From: Paulownia fortunei
Taxonomy: Eukaryota > Streptophyta > Magnoliopsida > Lamiales > Paulowniaceae
Assembly (NCBI GenBank): GCA_019321725.1
Contig: CM033118.1
Coordinates: 11,806,071-11,870,070, forward strand
Length of the DNA: 64,000 bases
Direction: 5' to 3'
Shown here: piece by piece, positions 1 to 11,150 of the stretch
Layout of the letters: each line of letters opens with the position of its first letter
Position numbering within the stretch: position 1 is the first letter of the stretch
Translations under genes and position numbers: made by a program
The notes under the pieces: generated by a model
Database searches by the model: none
Told to the model about the DNA's origin: nothing
The model's input: the letters and a program-made list of their open reading frames with translations, nothing else

Positions 1-930
1 AATGTAGTTGGTGCATTACATAAATCAAAAGGTATCTTTCGATATGTAAAAGTACCAAAAGGACATGAAAAGTTATTTTCTCTTGATCTTCAAGTGTAAT
101 TGCAATATGATTATATCCAAAATATCTATCTAATAAGTAGTAAAATTCATGTCCCGCAACTCTTTTTAAGATTTGATCCATAAAGAGTAGTGAAAAATGA
201 TATTTTCTAATAACTGAATTGAGTTTTCTATAGTTAATGTACATTTGCCAACTAGTAACAGTACTAGTTGGAATTAATTCATCATTCTCATTCTTGACTA
301 TATTAACTACAAATTTCTTAGGTACAACTTGAGTAGGACTCATCCTTTTGCTGTCAGAAATAGGATAAATGATTTTCATTATCTAAGAGTTTAATGACTT
401 CATTTCTCACTACTTTTTTCATATTAGGATTTAGCATTCATTGCATCTCTTTAGAAGGTTTAGCATTTTCCTCTAGATAGATGTTATATGTGAAAATTAA
501 AGGACTAATACCTTTAATATCTACAATGGTCCATCCTAAAGCATTCTTATGCATTTTAAGAGTTTTGAACAGCTTATCTTTTTGGGATGCATCCAGTTTG
601 GAAGAAGTTATTACTGAAAATATTTTATTCTCACCCAAGAACGAGTATTTCGAATCAAATAGAAAAGGTTTCAAACCAATCACAGGTGTTTTAATACTTG
701 ATGGAATAGATTGTACTATTGATAATAAAGTTCTTCAAATCTTGGCTTCCAAAAATATATTTCTTATACTTGCAAAAAATCAGAGAGATTATTAGAGTGC
801 ATTTTTTTACAAATACTTTCACTTTCAAAATAAGTCTCCAAATGATTTAAAGAGTTAGTGGTAGTAAAATATTCATGAACAAGTTTTTTGAATGAATCTA
901 CTTCATGTACTTCGACATTTGTTGTTTCTT
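1..930 (-). pseudogene. Athila-like reverse transcriptase N-terminal part (element A1), truncated by window edge
   Basis: Read on the minus strand this is the beginning of a Ty3/gypsy reverse transcriptase. It contains the segment leading into RT with ALGWTIVDIKGISP and the IYLEENAKP motif (about 438-683), then RT itself running off the left edge, where the TFTCPFGTFTYRKIPF-type motif falls near position 30-70. Stops and frameshifts interrupt it. Only a trace of the protease C-terminal tail remains (786-930, ending at a sharp join to gag near 930-950), so most of the protease appears to have been deleted. The RT wording and the tRNA-Asp primer site of the same element fit the Athila lineage. 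The same region is found in A2 (24002-24460) and A3 (42090-42400). Confidence 0.8.
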
Positions 931-946
931 ACACACATTACACACA

Positions 947-2121
947 TCATGCATAAATGCTTGTAAAGTCACCTGAAATGGATTTTATATGTGGAGCTAG
1001 ACAAGAATGAAAGTTTGGTGGCTTTGGTGAATGTAGCGATTGAGCACAGTTATCATCTCGTCCACTAAAATTGGGATGATTTCTCCACTGTGGATTGTAA
1101 ATTTCAAAATATGGAGAATTGAAAGGTTTTTTGAATGTGTTCATGAAATTTGCTTGTATTGTAAAATTTGGACATTCATTGGTGGAGTACCCCATAAGTT
1201 CACAATTGCTACAAACTTCTTCCTCTTGCATAGATTTAATTTGCCTTCAACTTTTCTTGTTAAACTAGCGATCGTAACATTTAAATCATCTTCTTGACTA
1301 AGGTAATATTTTTTTTATTACTACTAACAAGATTAGATCTAATAAAATCTTCGAAAAAATTAACACTATACCATGATTAAGAGTTTTCTACCAAATGGTC
1401 TACCTATTCTAGGGTTTCATCGAGTTCTTTATCAACAATACCATTACACATTGTTTCAACAAATTATATTATTTTAGGAGTTAAACCTTCTTAAAAGAAA
1501 CTAATTAAACATCATTTTTCAAAATCATAATGTGGACATGAATTCAAAAAATCTTTAAATCTTTCCCAATATTGAAAGAAAGTTTCATTAGAATTTTGAA
1601 AAAATAAATTGGACTTGTCTTTTCAAAGCATTAGTTTTATGAGATAGAAAGAACTTTTTCAAAAATTCAGCTTGCAAATCTTGACAAGTGTCAATTGACC
1701 TAGGTTTTAAAGAATTAATCCAAGTTTTTTATTTATCTTTTAAAAAAAAAGAAAATAATTTGAGCTTAATAATCTCATTTGTATAAGTTTGAACATCAAA
1801 AGTTGCACATATTTCATCAAATTCTTCCAGATATAAGTAAGGACATTCAGAATCTAAACTGTGAAAATTAAGAAGTAAAGGGATTATACGTAGCTTGAAT
1901 TGAAAGTTATGTGGATTGAGAGAAAAAATGAAACAAGAAGGAGAAGAATTTCGAGGAGGATACAAGTAATAACATATGGTTCGCACTTGTTGATTCTCAT
2001 TTTCATCCTGTACACTTTCATTTTTAGCCATGGTGGAAGTATGTGGAGATGATTCAAACAAAGTTTCAAAATTATTTCTAACTGAACACCAAGAATTATG
2101 ACTATAATACCATATGGCCAT
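947..2121 (-). pseudogene. Athila-like Gag (element A1), degraded
   Basis: Minus-strand Gag remnant lying directly after the primer site, as in a retrotransposon. The N-terminal part (2121-1729) has the retrotransposon Gag motif ECPYLYLEEFDEICATF followed by LKLFSFFLKDK. The C-terminal part (1231-947) has a nucleocapsid zinc knuckle in which the usual CCHC reads C-x2-C-x4-Y-x4-C (CSNCELMGYSTNEC), so the histidine is lost. A3 keeps the histidine (CSNCELLGHSTNEC, near 40576). The middle, 1240-1720, matches gag of A3 with several stops. Gag would form the particle and bind the element's RNA; this copy cannot make an intact protein. Confidence 0.8.
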
Positions 2122-2190
2122 ACAATCATAAAGAAATATACAATATTTACAAAGAAAAAATATTTACAACCTAAATACTTACCTTGTCGT

Positions 2191-2207
2191 CCCCGGCAAC
2201 GGCGCCA
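2191..2207 (-). promoter_or_regulatory. Primer-binding site complementary to tRNA-Asp (element A1)
   Basis: On the minus strand this reads TGGCGCCGTTGCCGGGG, the perfect complement of the 3' end of plant tRNA-Asp including CCA. It lies 6 bases after the end of the LTR (GTTGTAGCA, ending at 2214). Athila-group elements typically use tRNA-Asp. The site orients A1 on the minus strand. Confidence 0.88.
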
Positions 2208-2213
2208 AAAACT

Positions 2214-2678
2214 TGCTACAACTTTAAGGTTGCAAACCCAAGTGCAAGTTACGTCAAGTAATAATTTTTTTGTGGGTTCGAGGTAGATCCACAGGTAAGT
2301 TGTTTGAAGATTTCGGGATTATATTTCTAAAAAAAAAGATGAGCTTTATATGGTAGAATATAAAAAAAATAATATATGCTATAATTAGAAAAAATAATAA
2401 AAATACTGAAGTTTAAGGATCCGCTCTTGAGTTTTGGATAGATGAACGATTATTTATTCTTTTTACCTCTTTTAATTGCCACTATTGGAATTCATACATA
2501 ATGAATGTTACAATGGAAAAATATTATCAAGTAGCTCATAAAATAAGATAATCATGATATTGTCTTACTATTTGCAAATTATCACTTAATGCCAACACTT
2601 GTTTATGGGATCAAATATTTATGCACACATTTATCCATAATAAATTAAAGTTTCACAATAGTGGTTGATGTAGAACCA
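2214..2678 (-). repeat. LTR-A fragment, 3' part of the 5' LTR of element A1
   Basis: The 3' part of an Athila-like LTR on the minus strand. It shares with the LTRs at 35578 and 55290 the sequence around the GGATCC-type 'aagagcggatcc' segment and the terminal block ending GTTGTAGCA next to the primer site. It stops near 2678, where a plus-strand copy of the same LTR begins, so the 5' half of this LTR is not contiguous. A minus-strand piece that could be that half lies at 3840-4494. Confidence 0.75.
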
Positions 2679-3589
2679 ACTTTTGGCAACTAGCATACCA
2701 CTTGATTAACCCCTCCATTATTTATTTGGCCTTTAGCTTACTCCAAGTACTATAAATAGGCCATGTATTAAGCTTGTAAGAGGAGAGGGGGAAAAGGGTT
2801 TCTTTAGGCTAAGTTATCTAATTTGTATATTTTCTAGTATTGTAAGTTTTCTAGTAGTAATAGAAATGAATTTTCTAGTTTCTCTTATATTTTTAGTCTT
2901 TGCTACTTTTATTATGTCTTTCTAAATTTCATTTTGTTGAGAAAAAATGGTGAATCTCTTGATGGAGGAAGAGAAATGGTTATAAGGGTAGAAATTATTT
3001 AAGTATGATATATTATTATTTTTATTTTTAATCTAAACCCTACTTGTTTTGTGTGATTCTTGATTTATGTATCTCCAATGGCACAACAAATACTTGGGTT
3101 CATTTAGCTTATTATACGATTTTACCCCACCGACTGCTAATATGAAACCTTGATTTGTTATTGACGAATATGTGCATAAATGCTTGATTCCATAAATAAG
3201 TATTGGCGTTAAGAGATAATTTACGATAGTAAGACAATATCATGATTACCTTATTGCATGAGTTACTTGATAATATCTTCCCATTGGAACCTTCATTATG
3301 TATGGATTCTAATTATGGTAATTAATAGAGGTAAAAAGAATAAATAACCATTTTTCTATCCAGAACTCAAGAGTGGATCCCTAATTCTCAGTACTTTTAT
3401 TACTTTGATTTTTCTTTAGTTACATCATACATTAATTGTTTATATATTTTGATTCACATAGACTTCATCTTTTTAGAAATATAAACTTGAATTCTTCAAA
3501 CAACTTCCTTGTGGATCGACCTCGAACTCACGAGAAATTTATTACTTACTACAACCTGCACTTGAGTTTGCAATCTTAAAGTTGTAGCA
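2679..3589 (+). repeat. LTR-A fragment with TATA box, plus orientation
   Basis: This stretch follows the plus-strand A3 LTRs closely from the 'actagcataccacttgattaaccc' region to the terminus GTTGTAGCA at 3589. It includes the promoter TATAAATAGG (2751-2760) and the 'cttgatggaggaagag' and 'gatcgacctcgaactcacgag' blocks. The 5' half of the LTR is missing. No primer site follows (AGTCACAAAA), so it is a fragment and not an active 5' LTR. With 2214-2678 it makes a head-to-head inverted pair. Confidence 0.78.
2751..2760 (+). promoter_or_regulatory. LTR TATA box
   Basis: TATAAATAGG in the LTR-A fragment. It sits at the position equivalent to TATAAATAGG at 36366 and TATAAA at 56065 in the two LTRs of A3, so it is the likely core promoter element of this LTR family. 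Confidence 0.6.
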
Positions 3590-3839
3590 AGTCACAAAAA
3601 AACCAAATCATTAACATGCCTTAAAGATTTCCAAAATTCCAATGGAATGAAACTTCAAAGGCCAATCATTACCTAAGTACCAATATACATATTAGTTTAA
3701 CTCAACCGCATGATCTTATGTGTGTGTGTATAGCCAGTTCATCATACCATAATCATCACTCGGATAAGTTTATAGAATTTAACACTTTCTAAAAAATTCA
3801 CTTCTAAAGATGAATTGACATCCATTGAATTGAATTATA
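3590..3839. other. Short segment without recognisable content
   Basis: Sequence between two LTR-A pieces. No coding potential or repeat relation to the rest of the window was seen apart from a short (TG)n run near 3720. It may be old target DNA. Confidence 0.4.
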
Positions 3840-4494
3840 TTTTTCAGTCAGATACAACAAGATTTTGAAGATACGTGAATAATCAAAATTGTAAATCTTT
3901 CACCTCTGATATATTTTCATATATCTTTTGTCAAATTTGGCAGTTGGATGAAGGAGATATGGTCAAATTACCGAGTCATGTCCAAGAGCCGCCCTTTAAC
4001 ATCAGCATCAACTTGCAGCCCATGGTTTTACCATTTTAACACATTTTCACACTATCTTGTCTTCATAAAACTTGTTTATTTACCTCTTGGGTATAACATA
4101 TCCGAATTTCAGCCCAAAATAAATTTTGGCTCAAGATATATAACCGAATTGGTAAAATAAGTCAATATTGGCTGAACTCTGATCTGAATTTTGGTGATCC
4201 ATTTTGTACAACTACGTTGACGAATTTTCTGCTATCATCAAGACTGAATTTGACTGATCTTCCAACATAAAAGTTGTACCTCTATCTCTTGGATTTCAAA
4301 TTAAACAAGCTTCAAGTCCATAGGACTTTTGATCATGAAGTTATGCTCAAATTGCAAAAACTGCACAAGTCTAAAAACATGCTTCCATTTATTCCCTAAC
4401 ACAAAACATTAATAAAATAATAATATTAACAAGAATAAATCAAGAAAAGTATAAAGGATTTGATACAAAAATATATCAAAATATACACTTATCA
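3840..4494 (-). repeat. LTR-A fragment, 5' part, minus orientation
   Basis: On the minus strand it begins with the LTR terminus TGATAAGTGTATATTTTGAT (start at 4494) and continues through the blocks 'tcatgatcaaaag' and 'gaaggagatatggtcaaatta' shared with 35578-36230 and 55290-55960. The outer flank (4495 onward) is the 3' internal end of a different element (family B), so this LTR end marks an insertion into that element. It could be the other half of the A1 5' LTR. Confidence 0.7.
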
Positions 4495-4542
4495 TGACTC
4501 AAGTTTGTGTCAGTTTATCTGTTTTAGTTGTTCTTTTCTATT

Positions 4543-4581
4543 TTGCTTAGAGACAAGCAAATGTTTAAGTTTGGGCGTATT
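4543..4581 (+). promoter_or_regulatory. Hairpin and polypurine tract just before family-B 3' LTR
   Basis: A perfect small palindrome TTGCTT-AGAGAC-AAGCAA (4543-4560) is followed by the purine-rich TTAAGTTTGGGCGTATT and then the LTR start at 4582. The polypurine tract would prime plus-strand DNA synthesis. The same palindrome-plus-tract layout is found at 55253-55290 and, on the minus strand, at 18329-18364. Confidence 0.6.
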
Positions 4582-6235
4582 TGTTGAATTGGTTTTATAC
4601 CAACAATTCGTATGCCTTTTGATGATTTATAATACTTTTGATGCATTTATATTTTCAAGCATTTATAATACTTTTGACACAGTCAAGTTGAAATTTTGTA
4701 GGTAATGACAAAATGAGAAGAAAATGGAAAGAAACATAAAACTTGGTTAAATTTTAGCAAAACCCTCTTTATAGTGCTATTGTGGGCAGTGTTTGTATTT
4801 CAATCAAAACTCTTTGCTAAAATATTATTTTGAATTGATTCTTGAACCATTGGAAATCCAAATGATATATCTATAATTTCTATGTTCATCACAAATCCAT
4901 TTCTTTCAATTTCAATAAGAACAAATCGGGTTAAAATGTGTGCACTTGACTGAAACTTTCTGGTATGACACATCTTGGTATTGTAGGTATAATATTTTCC
5001 ACAGATTTCATTAGAAGACACAGAGATATAATTCATTAGAAGACACCAAAAGCCAATTCATCCTAGAAATAGGTCAAAAATGCATTGAAATGGTTGAACA
5101 CTGTCAAAGCACTGAATTAATGGCACCTAGGCGCCAAACAAACAATGCCTAGGCACCAAAGTAGGGTGCTTAGGCATTGAAAATAGAGCTATTGGTGCCT
5201 AGGCACCACAAGTCAGTGCCTAGGCACTGCCAGGCGGACAAACAAGGCTAAAATGGGCATTTTACCCTCTTTAGGGCATCCTAATCAAATTTTTAAGATC
5301 CCAAAAGCCTCCAAATGAGGGAGAGGAGAATTAGAGACAAGGGTGGAGATAGAAGATTGGGGAAAGGCAAGAAGAAGACAAAGAGAAAGAATTTTTAGGA
5401 AGAGGAGAGAATTCTTCCAAGCTTAAGAAAAGATATATAGAAGGAAAGAAAAGCTCATCTTCTTTGAAATTTGATTTTTATTTTCCTCTTTTCATTTGAA
5501 TATGTGTATGAATATTGTTAAGATATTTTTTATTTTTACTATGAACTAATTTCTTTTTATAGGGTTGTGATGTAATCTAATTAGGATGTGTTGAATATTT
5601 TTATCAATTCAATTCTTGATTTATTTATCAAGTTGAGTTTTCTACATTGTTCTTAATACTTTCAATTACTTGGCCACTAATTGAATGATTTGCTAATAAT
5701 ATTGACCCGGGAGGTGATAAATGTGTCTAGTTCTATGTGTAGAAAACCATAAATTGTATGTGAAATAGAAATATACTTACATGGCTTATGTAGTCTTGTT
5801 GGAGATTCATAGAACCTAATAAATTATTGATTATTGTAATTCACATAGGAATATATTGGGTTAACAATTGATGATATTTTCATTAGACCTTGGGAAAGGC
5901 TAGTGGATAATTTAGGGATTATCGACTATCACTTGAAAAATAAATCGAGATTGATGAAATAAATAATCAATTCATACTAATTATGATAAAATCATAACCT
6001 TAGGTCTTTAAGTCATTGATATTCATCTTCATTTGAATTTTATGCATTTTTCCAATAGAAATTTAAGTTTATTAGCATCAATTACCATCCACATTCATTT
6101 GTTCAAATAAAATTCGAGTTAATATAATTTCGGTACTTAATAATTCAATAGTCCTCATGGGAACGATACTCTATTCATCACTTTATTACTTGTTAATGAC
6201 AATGTTCACTTGCGTTACTAAAATCTACAACAACA
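4582..6235 (+). repeat. Family-B 3' LTR (about 1.65 kb)
   Basis: It begins TGTTGAATTGGTTTTATACC directly after a polypurine tract and ends near 6232-6235 (CTACAACA). Its first 450 bases match the family-B pieces at 38554-39430 (plus) and 38202 downward (minus), including 'aaactttctggtatga' and 'atgacaaaatgagaagaaaatgg'. The LTR carries a cluster of GGTGCCTAGGCACC palindromes (5121-5229). The internal part of its element is cut off at 4494, so this is a truncated element keeping only its 3' end. Confidence 0.65.
5121..5229. repeat. Cluster of five GGTGCCTAGGCACC-type palindromes in family-B LTR
   Basis: Five variants of the palindrome occur within 110 bases: 5121-5136, 5145-5158, about 5164-5177, 5193-5208 and 5214-5229. 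Related GGCGCCTAGGCGCC palindromes recur in the minus-strand family-B LTR near 37590-37626. Confidence 0.75.
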
Positions 6236-6244
6236 ATCAAGTGG

Positions 6245-6690
6245 CATGTTAGTTGTCAAGAGTTGGTAAGTTGTTACACCAAATCCATTAAATTTTAACC
6301 TATCCGATTCAATTAAATTGTTAGGCTAGATACATCCATATTTTGATGATGAGTAAATAATAAAAATTGTAGATCTTTCTATACTGATATATATTTTCAT
6401 ATGTCATTTGTTAAATTTGGCTGCAGGATGAGGGATATATGGTCAGATTACCGAATCATATTCAAGAGTCATCCTACAACATTAGTAACGCATTGTAGCA
6501 TGTTTATTAACCATTTTGACTTATGTTCTCACCATCTTGTCTCATCAAACTTGTTTATCTCCTCTTGTGTATAATATATCCAAACTTTAGCCTAAAATCA
6601 ATTTTGGTTTAAGAGATATGACCTAATTGGCAAAATATATCACGATCCAATTTTTTTGTGATCTATTTTGTACAACTACTTGTAATCCAA
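6245..6690 (-). repeat. LTR-A fragment, minus orientation
   Basis: It matches the complement of 36290 back to about 35880: 'ggcatgttagttgtcaagagttggtaagttgttacacc' and 'atgagggatatatggtcagattaccgaat' recur. Both LTR ends are missing. About 270 bases of AT-rich LTR-like sequence (6690-6960) follow that could not be aligned to the other copies. Confidence 0.55.
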
Positions 6691-6959
6691 CTTTTTTAAT
6701 CCTTACACGTTTATTATGGGATCCAAAGTCTACATGGACTTGTAGATGAATGACTTATCAATCCATAACCTCAAAAATTAACCCAAAACCATTTTGGAAT
6801 CAAAAGTTACTCCAGTTTCTCTAAAACCTGCACAAAAGAAAATAAAACCGTTTAATCTCATTTTTTTTATGTTGATTTCCCATTTTATTCCTAAAACATA
6901 AAAATTCTTTAATTGGCAGTTCTAATAATAATTTCAAAGTGAAAATAATTTTTATAAAT

Positions 6960-7272
6960 CCTAATCAATTGTACACTTTTAAATGTTTATTAGATTTCAA
7001 TAGTGGCAATTAAAAGATGTAAAAAGAATAAATAATCGTTCCTCTATCCAAAACACAAGAGCGGATCCATAATCCTCAATACTTTTATTACTTTGATTTA
7101 TTAGTTATAACATAAATTTTTCTTTATAATCTGAACCACATTCAGTCCATCTTTTAAGAAATATACACTCGAAAACTTCAAACAACTTCCTTATAGATCG
7201 ACTTCGGACTTACGAAAAATTTATTACTTGACACAACCTGCACTTGGGTTTGCAACCATAAAATTGTAGTAT
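6960..7272 (+). repeat. LTR-A fragment, 3' terminal part, plus orientation
   Basis: It shares 'gcggatccataatcctcaatacttttattactttga' and the terminal block with cttcaaacaacttcc, the cgacttcggacttacg segment and TTTGCAACC near the end, matching the last 300 bases of the A3 LTRs. It ends near 7272 in a decayed GTTGTAGCA (attgtagta). Confidence 0.6.
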
Positions 7273-8163
7273 AGATGGAGCCAAAATAATGCGGGTTATC
7301 TTTTGAGTGTTGAGGTGTGTCAACTACACCTCGCCACGTGTCTACAAGTTCACTACTCCTATAGTTGGGTTCCTTGTCTACAACATGAACAGACGGTTAG
7401 GAGGGCCCTAAGGTTGTCCCAAGGAAGCCCTTCCAATGCTTAAATCAGTAAATATTCAAGAGAATAAGTACTAACTCAAAGTAAGAAATTAGAGTGCACA
7501 CCTTGTAAATATGGAGATAGATGCTATTTATACCTTATCTGGCAGGTGTTTGATACCTATTGGCTGTTTGGACCTCTTATAGGACTTAGGCTATCAACTT
7601 GACCCTAGATCTGAATTAATTATCTATTGGGCAGTAATCTTGCTAATGGAAAGAAGATTGGTGGAGAGATTAGCTGCAAGTAAGACATAAGATAGAGAGT
7701 TCATAAGAGAGTAAGATATTCCCACCTCTTAAAATCGGCATAGAGATCCCATTGGTAACCTAAACATAACAGGTGAAGGCATTAGAAGTCAAGTAGAGAA
7801 GAATTATTATTCATATGATCAAATAGCCCCTGAATTAATAACCCAAGTGTTATAAGCAGCAAATTAAAGCCCAAAATAGAATTGCCTTTTTTAAAAGATA
7901 ATCGACATAAATGAAAAGAAGATGATGGGAAAGTATCGCGAAAGCAACCTTAGCAATTTTTTTATTTTTGGGTAGAATTTTTTATTTTGTAATTATCCAT
8001 ATATAGATGGGAGAAATTCTCATCAAAAAACCATTAATTATTTGCTTTATTTTTCTTTTCTTGTCCTAGATCAGAAGTAGCATACTCTTAAAGATCTGTT
8101 GGTAGTGTAATTAATTTTCATGGACTTTTAATCTACTACTAAAAGGTGCGTGTGTTGCACCAC
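7273..8163. other. Intergenic segment flanking the CACTA element
   Basis: No convincing coding sequence, LTR match or terminal repeat was recognised. Base composition is less AT-biased between 7290 and 7450. It is either old unique DNA or an element too decayed to name. Confidence 0.4.
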
Positions 8164-8189
8164 TACAAGAAATTTATATTTTAACAATG

Positions 8190-8755
8190 AATTTTTTTGT
8201 CGCTAACAACCACATTTTCATCGCTAAAATGTGTTAGCGACGAAAAAAATTTATCGCTAAAGTCGCCACAATAAGACCATCATAAAAAAATTTGGCGATG
8301 AAAATTCGGCTAACGTCGCAAAGTTTTGCGATGAACATTATCATCACAAAAATCCAAAATTTCGTCTAAATAATCACTTAACGACACAATTCGTATGAAC
8401 TTTCATTGCTAAAATATATAAAAAAAAATTAAATATTTAATATTCAGGGACGAATTGTTCATATTCATCGCTAAACTTAATGACGAAAAACTATAATTCG
8501 TCGCTAAATTAATATAAAAGATTTTAGCGACGAAATTTGATCTTTTGTCGTTAAGTTTAGCAATGAATATGAACAATTCATCGCTAAACATAGTGACAAA
8601 AATCATAATTCGTTGCTAAATTAATAAGATATTCAAAAAAAATATGAAAAATTTTAGCGGCGAATGTCGAAAAATCATCGCTAAGTTAATAAAATATTTA
8701 AAAAATAGAAAAATATTAGCGACGAATTCTGGAAATTCATTGCTAAAATTAGAAT
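8190..8755. repeat. CACTA subterminal repeats (left side)
   Basis: More than a dozen variants of TTAGCGACGAA(T) and its complement TTCGTCGCTAA are spread over about 560 bases after the left TIR. In CACTA elements such subterminal arrays are bound by the TNPA protein. Confidence 0.85.
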
Positions 8756-9254
8756 TTTTTTTTAATATTTTGTTTATTTCGATCTCTTTATCTTGTTTCA
8801 AACAACAAATCCATAACCTGTTTATCACAACCATTCACAAATATTCAACAACCCCCACAACCATTCACAAGACATTTATCATTCCAACAATCTAAACATT
8901 AACTAAAAGATATTCATTAAAAAATTCATCGTATATTAAAGAAAGCATCATATAAATAAATCATACAAATGAATCATTAAACAAACCACTATAAAAATCA
9001 ACATCAAAAGTAAAATATCTTCATATACAAATTAGACAGAAGTCTAATACACCTAAATGAGAATCAAAATAGTAATCTTCAGGTGTTTTTCTAGCCATGA
9101 CTACAGAATAACAAACTAAAGATGTAATTAGAAATAAATCAATACTGTATATTAAACAGAACTGTATATATCAAAACAACAGCAATAAGTTATATGAATA
9201 ACATTGATATAGCAATTAATCCATTAAAAAAACTTATGAAATATTTACACAAAA
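8756..9254. other. CACTA internal non-coding segment
   Basis: AT-rich stretch between the left subterminal array and the 3' end of the TNPA-like gene. No further motif was seen; it probably includes the 3' untranslated part of that gene. Confidence 0.4.
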
Positions 9255-10424
9255 CTAAGTCTGAGGCGGTGGAGGCCGGGGTGGAGCTAAGGATGATAAC
9301 TGCTCCTGGCTCAGCGACTGTATCATTTGCGATGCACTGAGACACCTTATCAAGAAACTGCAGAATCATGACTTATTATAACTCCATGAGATACATTCTA
9401 TCTTTATAAACTAGTAGCTCAGTCCTGGTGTCTGCTAGCTCAATCCTGGTGTCTGCTAGCTCATCCTATATCATATGAAGCTGATCTCGAAGCATTGCAT
9501 TGGTCAGTCTAGAAGATGTAGCATTAGAAGTAGTCAACCTGAGAGGTGTGGGCCCATTTCCAAGCCCACGCACATACCCCAAATGTGTACCGAGGATCTA
9601 GGCACATACTATATCTGTAATCTGTACGTCGTCTAAGGCGTGAGCATCATCCCCAGTATCAGTATGAGCCTGTGACTCATGATGCTCCTCTCGAAGTCGC
9701 ACCATCTCATCCTAAAATTAATAAATATCAACATATTTAGTTTAAAATAAATTGAAAAGAAATAATTAAATGAATTAATTACTTACATATGCGCTCTGAG
9801 CTCTATCTCCTACCCAGCCCTTCGTAGTGCTGTAGTGAGTTTCATTAAAAATGGTGATCCGATCTTTTCTACTAGTTCCATCAGTCTAGAAATAACATGT
9901 CATATGTTACTTAACGAATAAAGTAATTATTTAAATAAAACTTAAGATTTTATATGCTTACACCATCGTAACTGTACTGCACAAAGGACTTTGAACCTCT
10001 GTGATGATTATAAGGCAACTTTGTTCGATTTGCAGAGTTCGTCACTGACTGTTTTTGCAAAAGAAAAGTTAAATTAGTAAACATCATAAGATTAAATTAA
10101 TAAATATAAGATTTCATTAAATAAATTAGCTAAAATTTATTATTAAATTTACCTTAAACTCCTCTGACTCGAATAATGTGCGCATATACTCCCAATCCAC
10201 CTAAGTCTCACAAAAATCATGAGGCATATGTTTCAATCGCTTCTCCCAAGGTAAAGCTGTGAGACTTTTGTTGTGTTTGTGCATCTTCTGGCGGTTGTCT
10301 CTATATCAAGCACTCATCAGCCTATCGGTCTCTTTCTTAACTGACTTTGGTCCTGTGCCAAGGTCTATAGTAAACACAGCCTACAAAAAAATACATGTTA
10401 ACATTTAATATTTCACTAGTCAGC

Positions 10425-10585
10425 AAGCATTTACTTCATCCACAGGAGTTGTGAACAATAATTCCCACATGAAATATACTCAGATTCAATAGTAGATAGG
10501 GAAATACAATTTTGTTTCTTACTATCATCCATGTCATCAATCCAGTCAGCATCACAGTATTCTACAAGATTTGAATTATGATTGA
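10425..10585 (-). pseudogene. Ty1/copia RNase H scrap
   Basis: The minus strand encodes EYCDADWIDD, then SKKQNCISLSTIESEYIS and QLLWMK, the hallmark of copia RNase H (CDADWAG ... SKKQ ... LSTAEAEYIA ... LWMK). The stretch usually found between DADW and SKKQ (RKSTSGGCFFLG type) is missing, so it is an internally deleted scrap. It abuts the LOG-cargo segment at about 10585 and sits inside the CACTA TNPA-like gene. Confidence 0.75.
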
Positions 10586-11150
10586 GGATGCTTATGCACA
10601 AGGACATCTTGGAGGACATACAATGAATAATTAAAGCAAAGGTAAGAGCAGTTTATAAGAAAACTGGATGGGAAACATATCCTCGACCCATAAGGGTGTT
10701 TAAGCTGTTACTAGATATAAAATCAGAGGAAGATGTGAGTCACAATCACAACTACATACACATTCACATGTATGACCATTGGAGATAAGCTAAAAGTGTC
10801 ATATTTTCAGGACAGAATGCCTAACATGTTAAACAATGCAGATGTATTCATCATTCTACCTGGCAATTTTGGTACTCACTGGAGGAATTATTCCAAGTTG
10901 TCTCTTGGGTACAACTCAACATTCACCAAAAACCTATAGGTATTCTTAATGTTAATGGTTTTTATGATGGTTTGCTATCTTTTGTAGATCATGCTGTAAA
11001 AAAAGTTTTATTTCACCGTCTGCAAGAAGAATCGTCCTTTCTGCTCCGACCCCTGACTAGCTGATTGATCAACTTCTAGCATATGTGTCAGAACCTAATC
11101 CAGCCTTGGCCAATGTGGATTGGTCCAATAGGAACAAAAAGTGAGATTTT
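10586..11150 (+). pseudogene. Truncated LOG-like cargo copy (third copy), inside CACTA gene
   Basis: Three blocks, in order, match the cargo of A2 and A3. 10586-10655 matches the start of the region after integrase ('ggatgcttatgcacaagg', 'gcaaaggtaagag'). 10652-10775 matches the segment before the LOG start that is also present in A2 (20820-20960 complement). 10776-11150 matches the C-terminal two thirds of [19 protein letters not shown], the GFGT-type loop and the PKPDP-type tail. The LOG N-terminus and the unknown Cys-containing segment are deleted. The deletion joins show 3-4 bases of shared sequence (CAG; TGTA). Frameshifts follow the PG motif. No LTR accompanies it. Confidence 0.75.

Noticed and set aside
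8190..8755. Repeated TTAGCGACGAAT motifs considered as a CRISPR-like or regulatory array
   Set aside because: Spacing is irregular, both orientations occur and the array adjoins a CACTA terminus; these are CACTA subterminal repeats.
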